Assembly: GCF_026626335.1 (NCBI RefSeq)
Contig: NZ_JAPNTZ010000024.1
Coordinates: 87,680-151,679 of the forward strand
Source of the DNA: Paractinoplanes pyxinae
GTDB taxonomy: Bacteria > Actinomycetota > Actinomycetes > Mycobacteriales > Micromonosporaceae
Reading direction: 5' to 3'
Length of the DNA: 64,000 nucleotides
Positions 53,334 to 60,535 of the stretch are shown piece after piece. A model generated the notes under the pieces. That model searched no databases and had not been told where the DNA came from. It saw only the letters and a program-made list of their open reading frames with translations. The translations under genes and the position numbers were made by a program. Position 1 is the first letter of the stretch, and the number at the start of each line of letters is the position of its first letter.

Positions 53334-53825
53334 ATGCCCTCTGCGACTCTCGCCCTGGCGGCCGACTACCTATCTCCCACCTGCTCTCACGATGCCGAGT
53401 TGGAGCCATTCGGCGAAGACGCATGGTGGGTGTGCCCTCTGACCTACGAAGCGTGCGACATGGAAAGGGCCGTAAAAGCCCCTGAGAGGGCCGTAGAGCC
53501 CTCAGAATCCAACGTCCCGGTATGGGTATGGCAAAAGGCGATCAGGGAGTCTAGAGGCGTTTCTAAGACGGCTCTAGCGGTGGCCTACGTGATGAGCACT
53601 TACGCCACCTCGGAAACCGGGCGGGATATTCGGCCGGCGCAATCGAGGATCGCCGTGGAAGTAGGCATTACGCGGCCGAAGGTGAACCCGTACGTCCGAC
53701 AGTTGGTCGAGTCGGGTTGGCTCCGCCTAGTCCGCGAGGGCGGTAAGGCTTCCGGCGACGTTAATGAGTACGCCCTGGCGCTGCCTGTTCCCCAACGGGA
53801 ACAACCCCCTGTTCCTTGGCGGTAA
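53334..53825 (+). CDS. Winged-helix protein with Cys/His N-terminus, possible replication or regulatory protein
   Basis: 163 residues from ATG 53334, after ACGGAGTACC; ATG 53262 is a weaker alternative. The N-terminus has paired Cys/His (CSHDAELEP.. WWVCPLTYEAC) that could bind zinc. The rest is a winged helix: ALAVAYVMSTYATSETGRDIRPAQSRIAVEVGITRPKVNPYVRQLVESGWLRLV, as in helix-turn-helix plasmid or ICE initiators. Its 3' end contains the first TGTTCCC-N4-GGGAACA palindrome. Paired functionally, perhaps, with the similar protein at 60532. Confidence 0.75.
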   Translation: MPSATLALAADYLSPTCSHDAELEPFGEDAWWVCPLTYEACDMERAVKAPERAVEPSESNVPVWVWQKAIRESRGVSKTALAVAYVMSTYATSETGRDIRPAQSRIAVEVGITRPKVNPYVRQLVESGWLRLVREGGKASGDVNEYALALPVPQREQPPVPWR

Positions 53826-53897
53826 CACAACCCTCTCAGATAACCCTCTCAAAGGGTTATCTATAGAAGAACTATCTAGTGTTCCCTCGCGGGAACA
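53786..53897. repeat. Iterated palindromes TGTTCCC-N4-GGGAACA
   Basis: Copy 1, 53786-53803 (loop CAAC), perfect, within the end of the winged-helix gene. Copy 2, 53810-53827 (loop TGGC), imperfect: TGTTCCT and GGTAACA. Copy 3, 53880-53897 (loop TCGC), perfect. Half-sites TGTTCCC recur at 54011 and 61134. Such repeated palindromes beside a DNA-binding protein gene suggest operators or replication iterons. Confidence 0.75.
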
Positions 53898-54010
53898 GGC
53901 CAGGAGCTATAGCCGCCTAGGAGCGGCCTAGCTCCACTCTCAACCTCGACGGACAGAGACGGCTAGTCCGTCGTCTAGGAGCCGCTACCGTCGCGGCTCC
54001 CTATAGGTGG
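53840..54010. other. Hairpin cluster, possible origin
   Basis: Gene-free stretch with ATAACCC-N7-GGGTTAT (about 53840), TGTTCCC-N4-GGGAACA, AGCCGC-CTAGGA-GCGGCCT (about 53920) and GGAGCCGC-N7-GCGGCTCC (about 53979-54001), as well as an ACGGAC repeat. Four stem-loops in 170 bases are far above background. It could act as an origin of replication or a regulatory or packaging structure. No other frame seen from 53826 to 54117. Confidence 0.5.
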
Positions 54011-54117
54011 TGTTCCCTCTACGCCTCCTACGTCGGCAACCCACGGCCACGGGCGGGATGTGCCGTGGTTATCCACACCCTCGCTAGCCACCCCTCAGAG
54101 GTGGCAGCATCGAACGT

Positions 54118-54354
54118 ATGAACGAACCGGTGTTCGGTGAGGTGTTACGCCGCCTGGTCAACGGCGAGCGGGTAGAGGGCTGGTCCTTCGAGGTGGTGAA
54201 GCCCGCTTGGACGGACCCATGGGGCTACCAAGTAGGCCTTCTGGCGACGGACCCGGGTGGCCGGCGCAAGGTGTACCGGCTGACGTTGGAAGACCCCGGC
54301 GACGACCAGGGGCGCAAGACGTCATGGTCGGACCCCGTAGGCGAGGAGGGGTAG
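54118..54354 (+). CDS. Small hypothetical protein
   Basis: 78 residues, mixed acidic and basic: MNEPVFGEVLRRLVNGERVEGWSFEVVK, then PWGYQVGLLATDPGGRRKVYRLTLEDP. No ribosome site close by is strong. No known motif. It lies in the early region between the hairpin cluster and the zinc-finger gene. Confidence 0.5.
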   Translation: MNEPVFGEVLRRLVNGERVEGWSFEVVKPAWTDPWGYQVGLLATDPGGRRKVYRLTLEDPGDDQGRKTSWSDPVGEEG

Positions 54355-54450
54355 GCCCCCTCAAAACTTTTGGGCCAATCCCTAGGGGACCCTCCGCCTA
54401 CGCCCCGTGTGAGCCAGCGGGGTGCAGCCCAGGTTGGTGTGGTCGGAAAA

Positions 54451-54574
54451 GTAACCAAAACGTAACCGTTTTTCTGGTTGAGGAAGTGCCGTTTAAAACC
54501 GGATGGAATATGTGAAGGGCCAAAATGTCGCTCGTAACCGTGACCGAAACGTGACCCGATTTCCGGGTGAGGTT
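54451..54574. repeat. Imperfect direct repeat in the early region
   Basis: GTAACCAAAACGTAACCG-TTTTTCTGGTTGAGG at 54451-54484 and GTGACCGAAACGTGACCCGATTTCCGGGTGAGG at 54540-54572 share order and spacing with about nine differences. 89 bases apart. They precede the zinc-finger gene. Possible binding sites for an element regulator. Confidence 0.5.
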
Positions 54575-54651
54575 TCCGCGTTGCGGCTCGGATAGTAAGT
54601 ATGGGGAGCACTTCCGCCCCCGTGACAACTGAAAAGCCCGAGGAGGGCACC

Positions 54652-54852
54652 TTGAATCGCGAGTGTTGGATCTGCGGCCTCCCCGTCGTCCGCGACGGAT
54701 CGACCGGTCGAATCCCTCGCTATTGTTCCGACGCTTGCCGGAAGACGGCTAGAGCGGCCCGGTACGCCGCGAACAGCAAACCACACCTCGACCGCCAGGC
54801 CGCCATTCAGCGAGCCATGTTTCGTCGAGACGTTCTCAACGAGGCCGCTTGA
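54652..54852 (+). CDS. Small zinc-finger protein
   Basis: 66 residues from TTG 54652, chosen because GAGGAGGG lies just upstream; ATG 54601 in the same frame lacks a site. CWICGLPV then YCSDACRKTARAARY forms a C-x2-C...C-x3-C zinc knuckle followed by an Arg-rich helix. Small proteins of this type are common in actinophages. DNA binding or transcription control is possible. A pair of hairpins (54869-54888 and 54891-54908) follows. Confidence 0.65.
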   Translation: MNRECWICGLPVVRDGSTGRIPRYCSDACRKTARAARYAANSKPHLDRQAAIQRAMFRRDVLNEAA

Positions 54853-54868
54853 ACGGCTCACCATGACT

Positions 54869-54908
54869 TCCCGTCATTGGCGACGGGAGGACCCCGCTCA
54901 TGCGGGGT
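54869..54908 (+). terminator. Paired hairpins after the zinc-finger gene
   Basis: TCCCGTC-N6-GACGGGA (about 54869-54888) and ACCCCGC-TCAT-GCGGGGT (54891-54908). They lie 17 bases downstream of the zinc-finger stop. No T tract follows, so terminator function is tentative. Confidence 0.55.
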
Positions 54909-54910
54909 CT

Positions 54911-55365
54911 AGTGATCGAAGGTTTCTAATGTTCAACATCAAAAAGAGGGACGGGACTAGGCCGTGATGGTTTGGGTCCGGACCTGAATTGACGTTGAAC
55001 AGGTTGCCGTCATCACGCCACGGCTTGACGCGACATTGTCGCGGTCGGGCCGCACTCGTCTATACGAGTGATCTTGATGAAATGCAGGTTCCGGGTTCCT
55101 GTTTGCGGAAATACCCGAACACATCGCTCCCGAGTGTGCCTAAACGAATCGCGGGAAGAGCCACAAGCGTACGGCTGCCTTAATCCACTGGCACCCCAGC
55201 GCGTAGAAAGACCGTCAGTCCCACGGTCGGCACAACGGGGCCATAGCTTGCCACTCACGCACTCGGCTTGTGGGAGCCGTAGCGAGAGCAGGAACCGTGT
55301 TGTCCCGAGCGGTTGGCAAAATCGGGACTCTTTCAACCCGATCAGCACCACTGAAGGAAACGCCC
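54911..55365. other. 455-base gene-free stretch before the morphogenesis genes
   Basis: No supported frame on either strand except a 12-codon frame at 54929. Contains the palindrome ATGTTCAACAT (54928-54938) and GACGTTGAACAG nearby. It stands directly upstream of the protease gene, where a late promoter is expected. It could also contain a packaging site. Nothing more can be seen. Confidence 0.4.
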
Positions 55366-55866
55366 TTGAAGATCGAGCGCAGGACGCTTCGGTCCGAGGT
55401 CGAGCACCGTTCCGCCGGTTCCGGCCGGCGGCTGATCATCGGTTACGCCTATAAGTTCCGAAGCCTGTCGCAAGACTTGGGCGGCTTCCGGGAGCAGATC
55501 ATTGAGGGCAGTAGCCGGCAGTCGATCGCTAAAGACGACGTGCGCGCCCTTTTCAACCATGACCCGAATTTCGTTCTCGGCCGCAATCGTGCCGGAACGC
55601 TTCGCATGGCCGAAGATTCGACCGGTCTGCATTACGAGGTCGACGCCGACGAGCGTATTAGCTATGTGCGTGACCTCCTGCTATCGCTTGAGCGGGGCGA
55701 TATCAGCCAAAGCTCTTTCGGCTTCCGCGTGAAGCTTGACGGCCAAGAATGGTCAGTTTCAGACGACGGCTCGACACCGCTTCGCAGCATCACTCAAATG
55801 ACTCTTGTTGACGTAAGTGTTGTGACTTACCCCGCTTACCTGAATTCGGAGTCAGCCGCCGCATAA
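55366..55866 (+). CDS. HK97-family phage prohead protease
   Basis: 166 residues from TTG 55366 after GAAGGAAAC. Serine protease of the herpesvirus-assemblin/HK97 fold: RRLIIGYAYKFRSLSQDLGGFREQI, catalytic His65 in ALFNHDPNFVLGR, Ser in DISQSSFGF (116/117), then VDVSVVTYPAYLNSE at the end. It would trim capsid subunits during procapsid maturation. Upstream of the capsid gene. A perfect terminator separates the two. Confidence 0.92.
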   Translation: MKIERRTLRSEVEHRSAGSGRRLIIGYAYKFRSLSQDLGGFREQIIEGSSRQSIAKDDVRALFNHDPNFVLGRNRAGTLRMAEDSTGLHYEVDADERISYVRDLLLSLERGDISQSSFGFRVKLDGQEWSVSDDGSTPLRSITQMTLVDVSVVTYPAYLNSESAAA

Positions 55867-55931
55867 GACGGCTGCTAGGCCGCCGCTTAGCGGCTCCCGC
55901 TCTAACTTCAAAACAACTGAATATCCCTTAG

Positions 55932-55959
55932 GGCCTCACCAATTGGTGAGGCCTTTTTT
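55932..55959 (+). terminator. Perfect intrinsic terminator between protease and capsid genes
   Basis: GGCCTCACC-AATT-GGTGAGGCC is a perfect 22-base palindrome directly followed by TTTTTT. It lies between the protease stop (55866) and the capsid start (56047). Unusual within a structural operon, so the capsid would need its own promoter or antitermination. Confidence 0.92.
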
Positions 55960-56046
55960 ATTGCCCTCCCTCGATGTGAGGCAGAGCGAACATGCCCTCG
56001 CACGGCCACCCGCGCGGCCGAGGGTCACCCCTCGATTGGAAACCCT

Positions 56047-57195
56047 TTGAGTAAGACCAACACTGACGCCCTGGCCGAGAAGACGGCCAAGCTGGCGGAA
56101 AACCTCTTGACGCTCTCCGACAACGGCGAACTCCCTACCGAGGTTCGTAACCAGGCGCTTGACAGCCTCTCCCCTGACGTTGAGCAGGCGGCGGCGGAGA
56201 AGCGGAACCAGGCCGAGACTGACCGGCGGAACCGTGAGGCGGCTCTGATGACGGTTGGTGCCGCTTTCCGTGGCGGCAACCAGCCTGACAAGGCCGAATG
56301 GCGGGGTCTCATCCCCGATAACGACGAGTGGCGCGCCCTGGTCAATGAGGGCACCCCTTCGGCCGGCGGCTACTCGGTTCCGGCCGGCGTCTCTAACAAG
56401 TGGATCGACAAGCTCCGCACTCAGAGCGTCTTTATGGCCGCTCCTGGTCTCAACGTCGTTCCGTTCTCGAACGCGAAGTTCACCATCCCTCAGCTGGCTA
56501 CCTCGTCGGACCCTGCCTACACGGCTGAGGGTGCGCAGATCGCGGAAGGGACTCTGACCTTCGCGGGTCCGACTCTCGACCCGATCAAGTTCGCTTCGCT
56601 TTTCACGGCTAGCTCCGAGGTTATCGAGGACAGCGCCGTCGATGTTCCGAACCTCGTCAGCTCGACGATGCTGCGCGACCTCACCAACAAGGTCGATCGG
56701 AGCCTGTTCGCTGGCACCGGTACCAACGACCTTGCGGGCCTTTCCCTGGCCGCTAACTCGACGGCGATGAGCCTTGCGGCCGGCGTCACCGCTGTCCGCT
56801 GGGACGATGTGATCGATGCGTACGTCTCGATCCTTACGCAGGGCGGCATGCCCACCGTAATCTGGGCTCACCCGCTCCAATGGGCAGCCCTGGTTAAGGC
56901 TCGTGAGAACGGCGCTAGCGGTGGTGCTTACCTCGCTGGTACGCCGTCGGGCGACCCGATCCGTTCGGCAATGGGCCTCCCGATTCTCCCGTCGGCTAAT
57001 GTCCCCGTCCGGACTGTGTTCGTCGCGGATGGGACCAGGCTGTATGTCGGTATCCGTCGCGACTTTGCTCTGAGCAAGTCGGTCGATTACAAGTTTGACT
57101 CGGACGTGACGTCGTGGCGGCTCACTCACCGAATCGCTGGCGTGAAAGCGGCAGAGGCCACTAGCTGCGTCAAGATTGTTGCCGCCGCTTCCTAA
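56047..57195 (+). CDS. HK97-fold major capsid protein
   Basis: 382 residues from TTG 56047. N-terminal scaffold-like helix (about 1-100: LAEKTAKLAENLLTLSDNGELPTEVRNQALDSLSPDVEQAAAEKRNQ), then the capsid core: GGYSVPAGVSNKWIDKLRTQSVFMAAPGLNVVPFSNAKFTIPQLA, AEGAQIAEGTLTFAGPTLDPIKFASLFTASSEVIEDS, SVDVPNLVSSTMLRDLTNKVDRSLFAGTG, and MGLPILPSANVPVRTV near the C-terminus. Full length and intact, arguing that the element is not decayed. TTG start with only a weak site (GGA at -10). Confidence 0.93.
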   Translation: MSKTNTDALAEKTAKLAENLLTLSDNGELPTEVRNQALDSLSPDVEQAAAEKRNQAETDRRNREAALMTVGAAFRGGNQPDKAEWRGLIPDNDEWRALVNEGTPSAGGYSVPAGVSNKWIDKLRTQSVFMAAPGLNVVPFSNAKFTIPQLATSSDPAYTAEGAQIAEGTLTFAGPTLDPIKFASLFTASSEVIEDSAVDVPNLVSSTMLRDLTNKVDRSLFAGTGTNDLAGLSLAANSTAMSLAAGVTAVRWDDVIDAYVSILTQGGMPTVIWAHPLQWAALVKARENGASGGAYLAGTPSGDPIRSAMGLPILPSANVPVRTVFVADGTRLYVGIRRDFALSKSVDYKFDSDVTSWRLTHRIAGVKAAEATSCVKIVAAAS

Positions 57196-57239
57196 TGACT
57201 AACCGCTAGATGGTTGGCTAGCGGTTTAGAGGGATTGAG

Positions 57240-57275
57240 ACCCCGGGTGCAGCCTTCCGCACTTTGGGGTTTCTC
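57240..57275 (+). terminator. Terminator after the capsid gene
   Basis: ACCCC-GGGTGC-N8-GCAC-TTTGGGGT followed by TTCTCC. Outer five-pair stem and an inner GTGC-GCAC stem with mismatches between. Confidence 0.6.
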
Positions 57276-57381
57276 CTTCTCTTTTGTTTTCCGTGGCCCT
57301 TTCTCCCAATGAGGGGCCGCGGGTTTATCGGTGCCTTGTCAGGGCGTGCCGGTCTGGTTGGTGTGGTTGCGGGTGAGGGTT

Positions 57382-57411
57382 GCCCGGGGTTTCGGCCCCG
57401 GGCTTCCTTTC
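57382..57411 (+). terminator. Second terminator before the HNH gene
   Basis: GCCCGGGG-TTTCGG-CCCCGGGC then TTCCTTTCTTTTT: eight perfect GC pairs and a T-rich tail. The HNH ATG follows at 57462, so the HNH gene needs its own promoter. Confidence 0.85.
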
Positions 57412-57461
57412 TTTTTGCTTCTCACATCCTATTTTCTTATGACAGCTTGGAGAGACTTCGT

Positions 57462-57806
57462 ATGACTTCGCCTCGACCTGCGATCGATCGCATCAATGAG
57501 CGCATCGTGAAGCTGCCCGCACTCGACGGCGGCTGTCACCTCTATTGGGGGTCGACCACAAATGGATACGGGCAGATTCGGGAGCATGGGCGTACCCGCT
57601 ACGTCCATCGGATCGCAGCACGCGAAGCCGGTATGGATATCGAGGGTAAGACGATTGACCATCTTTGCAGGCGGCGGAACTGCGTCAACGTTGCCCACCT
57701 TCAAGTGGTGAGCAGGGAAGAGAACACCCGACGAGAGAAAGACGAGACTTGGCGGAAGTTCGCCCTCTTCTTGCTCGACCAGGCGAAGAGGGAGGGTGCC
57801 GCGTGA
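57462..57806 (+). CDS. HNH endonuclease
   Basis: 114 residues from ATG 57462 after GGAGAG. HNH motif: RYVHRIAAREAGMDIEGKTIDHLCRRRNCVNVAHLQVVSREENTRR, with the conserved His-Asp-His-Leu-Cys and Asn residues typical of phage HNH proteins. In cos phages such nucleases act with terminase in packaging; here, no terminase is present, so it may provide a cos-type cut or act on the host. Four-base overlap with the next gene. Confidence 0.88.
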   Translation: MTSPRPAIDRINERIVKLPALDGGCHLYWGSTTNGYGQIREHGRTRYVHRIAAREAGMDIEGKTIDHLCRRRNCVNVAHLQVVSREENTRREKDETWRKFALFLLDQAKREGAA

Positions 57807-58036
57807 GCATCTTTCAGAACTACCTCGCCCGGACGATGGAAGCGTCCCGGAAGATCCAAGAGGCGGCTACGGCCGGCACCCACGACGAGCCTCGAACACC
57901 CGCCGAGATCGAGCGCGCCTACGAGGATTCTTTCAGTGGTCGGTGTTCTTGTTGTCGACGGGAAGCTTCACAGTGTCCCGTATCTGTCGCCGCGAAGGCG
58001 GACCTCTACCTCTCGCGTACACGGCGGTACTTGTGA
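57803..58036 (+). CDS. Small cysteine-rich protein A
   Basis: 77 residues from GTG 57803 overlapping the HNH stop (GTGA). VSIFQNYLARTMEASRKIQEAATAGTH, then FSGRCSCCRREASQCPVSV with four cysteines, suited to one zinc. No known family. Overlaps the next gene by four bases. Confidence 0.65.
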   Translation: MSIFQNYLARTMEASRKIQEAATAGTHDEPRTPAEIERAYEDSFSGRCSCCRREASQCPVSVAAKADLYLSRTRRYL

Positions 58037-58245
58037 GCGAATTTGACAGGCTCGCCCTGGCGGCCACGAAGGCTTACCGGGCAGGGGCAGAGATTCCGCC
58101 CAACTTGCTACGACGGCTCGAAGAGTTCGGCTACGCCGTCGACACTTGCGATGGATGCGGACTCGGTTTCTACCGGTTCGCCTTCGTCACTTTCGACCGG
58201 GGAGTTTTCTGCTCGGCTAAGTGTGAGTTCGCCAGTGGCGACTAG
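58033..58245 (+). CDS. Small zinc-ribbon protein B
   Basis: 70 residues from GTG 58033 overlapping the previous stop. Helical start (EFDRLALAATKAYRAGAEIPPNLLRRLEEFGY), then CDGCGLGFYRFAFVTFDRGVFCSAKC, a zinc ribbon of the CxxC...CxxxC type. The three-gene HNH-A-B set is tightly packed with four-base overlaps, so they are co-translated. Role unknown. Confidence 0.65.
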   Translation: MSEFDRLALAATKAYRAGAEIPPNLLRRLEEFGYAVDTCDGCGLGFYRFAFVTFDRGVFCSAKCEFASGD

Positions 58246-58252
58246 GAAGTAC

Positions 58253-58942
58253 TCACCCGTCGCTGCCGATGTCGCGGCGAACCGTTAATTCGAGCGCGGT
58301 CAGTTTGGCTTTAAGGTCCTCTTGGCGTCCTCCAAAGTTCAGCACCGCTTCCTTCACGTCGGTGACGCGCGGAGGGTTTAGGAGCCCCTTCGGCGGTGCG
58401 TACAGTTCGCTAACCTCTTTCCAGAAGGTCTCGGCTGCCTGAAGGACGGCAGGCGATCCAATTATGCGAGCCTGCGTTAGGATGTCGGCGAATTCGATTG
58501 CCTTCGGACCAATGGACTGCGCTATTTTCTTATTTACGTCGCCAATCGTTGGAGGGTGCGATTGAAACATTTCTAGCCAGCACCCGACCACCTGCCGCCT
58601 GACTGCTAAACCCGCTGCCAGGAGACTTGAATACAGCGCAAGGCGATCTTGATGCAGTCTTGCGGCGTCCTCCCTATGCCATTGCTCTTGTCGCTCCTGC
58701 CGCTCCCGCTCCCATCGCTTCTCTTCACGCTCCGCCTCACGGTCCCAGCGCTCTTGATCTCGGTCCCGTTCGAGTTGCCACTTCTCCCGCTCCCGCCGGC
58801 TAGTGAGCCACTGCGTGATCAAGACACCGAGCAGGGTGCCGACGATGCCAACGACGGCGATCAAGGTTGCGTTCGTGCCCGAGGAGGCCGACTCCGTGGC
58901 CGGCGTCAACGAAGGGGACGGGGTGGGGACGAGTAGCAGCAT
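58253..58942 (-). CDS. Membrane-anchored coiled-coil protein in opposite orientation
   Basis: 229 residues. Short signal-like N-terminus, then a single membrane helix (ATLIAVVGIVGTLLGVLITQWL). An extremely charged coiled coil follows (about 48-95: REREKWQLERDRDQERWDR and repeats), then a helical domain with VGCWLEMFQSH, IAQSIGPKAIEFADIL and LTALELTVRR. Minus strand, alone against the plus-strand late genes, and ends 8 bases before the convergent small protein. Such lone, opposite genes in satellites and prophages are often lysogenic cargo such as defence or exclusion functions (inference). Confidence 0.7.
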   Translation of the reverse strand: MLLLVPTPSPSLTPATESASSGTNATLIAVVGIVGTLLGVLITQWLTSRREREKWQLERDRDQERWDREAEREEKRWERERQERQEQWHREDAARLHQDRLALYSSLLAAGLAVRRQVVGCWLEMFQSHPPTIGDVNKKIAQSIGPKAIEFADILTQARIIGSPAVLQAAETFWKEVSELYAPPKGLLNPPRVTDVKEAVLNFGGRQEDLKAKLTALELTVRRDIGSDG

Positions 58943-59270
58943 GCGAACAGAGTGACTTACAGGGGCGACTCGCCGAAGGCAGCGACGCAGCTACATCTAG
59001 CGATCTTGTGCAAAACTCTTCTTACCTGTCGCCAGCCTATCTGGCGAGCATGCAGGACCTTGGCCGCCCGGCCAAGGTTTGGAGGGCATGTATAGGTGTT
59101 CGGGGCGCAGTCGGCCTGTTCGCCACTGACTGCGTTACTAGGGGGAAAGCGCTACAGGCGCGCGTTGCCTGCTAGGGATGGAGATCGCCTATGTTGATCG
59201 AGTCAATGCCAGAACGATTCGCGAAGGGGCTGGCTTCGACGTGAAGCCCGGCCGCTAGCGTCGTCAGAAC
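58943..59270. other. 328-base region with hairpins and a possible micro-ORF
   Basis: TCGCCAG-CCTAT-CTGGCGA (about 59028-59046) and CCTTGGCCG-CC-CGGCCAAGG (about 59057-59076) are clear stem-loops. A 26-codon frame from ATG 59178 (MEIAYVDRVNARTIREGAGF and six more residues, stop 59258) has weak support. Promoters for the flanking divergent genes are expected here; none was firmly identified. Confidence 0.45.
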
Positions 59271-59567
59271 GTGCGAGAGCCCGAAACGTGGATTTGGGCT
59301 CTCCTCGCGATCATCGCTCTACTCGTCGGCCTGGCTTGGATACTCAAGGCGAACACCAGTAACCGACCGGTAGATTTCATGATCAGCGTGATTGCCGATC
59401 TGACCACGTACTTCAAGCTGGAAGTAACCGTCAAGTACCGGGTCCCTCACACTGATGAGCAGGAACAACCGCTCACCATCGAGGGGCAAGCAACGCCATC
59501 ACCTTTGGATTCGCCCGACGGCGAGTCAGCCGAACTGATCTCGGCGGAAGGTGGTGATGATCCCTAG
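59271..59567 (+). CDS. Small membrane protein
   Basis: 98 residues from GTG 59271. One membrane helix (WIWALLAIIALLVGLAWIL), then a soluble part with TTYFKLEVTVKYRVPHTDEQEQPLTIEGQA and an acidic tail. No family recognised. Could pair with the coiled-coil protein across the divergent region or work in immunity or lysis; unproven. Confidence 0.55.
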   Translation: MREPETWIWALLAIIALLVGLAWILKANTSNRPVDFMISVIADLTTYFKLEVTVKYRVPHTDEQEQPLTIEGQATPSPLDSPDGESAELISAEGGDDP

Positions 59568-59606
59568 CGATATTGGGGGCGGCACGGGGGTGCCGCCCTC
59601 CGTCGT

Positions 59607-59933
59607 CTAGTACTGCTCTCCGCTGTCGCCCTGGCCTTCGCTGTCGGGCTTCTCGTCGTCCTCGTCGAACGGCGGCTCCCAAGCGTTGAGGATGGCCGGC
59701 GGCGCATCGTCGGACCAGAGGAACTTGTCACTCATTGGCTTTGACCCCGGCTCGGGCCGCGCGTTCTCGGCCTCTTCGATCCACTCATCCCACAGGTCAT
59801 CACCTTCGCGAACTTCGATCCGTGCGTGACCGATCGCCCCTGACTCCTCGTCGATCGCGACCGCCGGAATCAAGAGCGTGTCGTGGTCGATCCATTCAGC
59901 CCGACCCATGCCTAACCCATCCCTCTCGCTCAT
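59607..59933 (-). CDS. Acidic protein of the DUF2637 operon
   Basis: 108 residues, strongly acidic at the C-terminus (DDAPPAILNAWEPPFDEDDEKPDSEG). The N-half has GRAEWIDHDTLLIPAVAIDEESGAIGHARIEVREGD. ATG overlaps the DUF2637 stop by four bases (ATGA). Last gene of a three-gene minus operon. Unknown function; the acidic tail suggests DNA mimicry, speculative. Confidence 0.6.
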   Translation of the reverse strand: MSERDGLGMGRAEWIDHDTLLIPAVAIDEESGAIGHARIEVREGDDLWDEWIEEAENARPEPGSKPMSDKFLWSDDAPPAILNAWEPPFDEDDEKPDSEGQGDSGEQY

Positions 59934-60535
59934 GCTGCCGCCATCACGGTTCGCAACCGACGGACCGAGATTCCAAGTCGGTCGGCCATCTGCTCCCTCG
60001 TGAGGGCCGGTTCTTTCGCTTGCATCACGGCGACGAGACGTCGAGTCTCGGCCGCCGGCCGCCTCCTGACGGTAGGCCGGACAGGTTCGACCGGCTTCGG
60101 TTCCTCGGGTTGATCTTCGCTGGCTATCGGGGTCGGTTGTTCCGCCGGAACGTCCCCGAGAGGCTTCCCCGATCGGGTCAGAACCTCGATCGCGATCAGG
60201 AGCGCAACGGCAGGGATGGCCGCGACGACGCGGGCCCCGGTCGAGGGGTCGGCACTTGCGATGTTCGCTCCGAGGCTCGCCAGAATGCCGAACGCGAAGG
60301 CCAGACGGACGGACCAGTGAATCGAGCGGCTGTTCCGCTTCGCCTCAATCGTGGCCGTCGTTGCCACGATCAGCAGACCGTCGATCGCGAACGGCAGAGA
60401 GTAGGCAACGGCAGGGTGTTCCCCGTACTTCACGGCAACGTCTGCGATGTGCCGGAACGAGGATGCCCCGGCTACGAGGGCGACGACGGCGGCCGAACCT
60501 CGGGCCGCGACCCGAACCCAATCGACTCGCTTCAC
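59930..60535 (-). CDS. DUF2637 membrane protein with C-terminal helix-turn-helix
   Basis: 201 residues. Four hydrophobic segments (GSAAVVALVAGASSF; VAYSLPFAIDGLLIVATTATIEA; LAFAFGILASLGANIA; VVAAIPAVALLIAIEVL), a Pro/Glu/Arg linker, then a helix-turn-helix (EPALTREQMADRLGISVRRLRTVMAA). DUF2637 proteins occur widely in actinobacterial integrative and conjugative elements; function unknown. Four-base overlaps on both sides. Confidence 0.8.
   Translation of the reverse strand: MKRVDWVRVAARGSAAVVALVAGASSFRHIADVAVKYGEHPAVAYSLPFAIDGLLIVATTATIEAKRNSRSIHWSVRLAFAFGILASLGANIASADPSTGARVVAAIPAVALLIAIEVLTRSGKPLGDVPAEQPTPIASEDQPEEPKPVEPVRPTVRRRPAAETRRLVAVMQAKEPALTREQMADRLGISVRRLRTVMAAA

Noticed and set aside
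58867..59175. 102-codon open frame on the plus strand
   Set aside because: Overlaps the minus-strand coiled-coil gene and the hairpins; no ribosome site.
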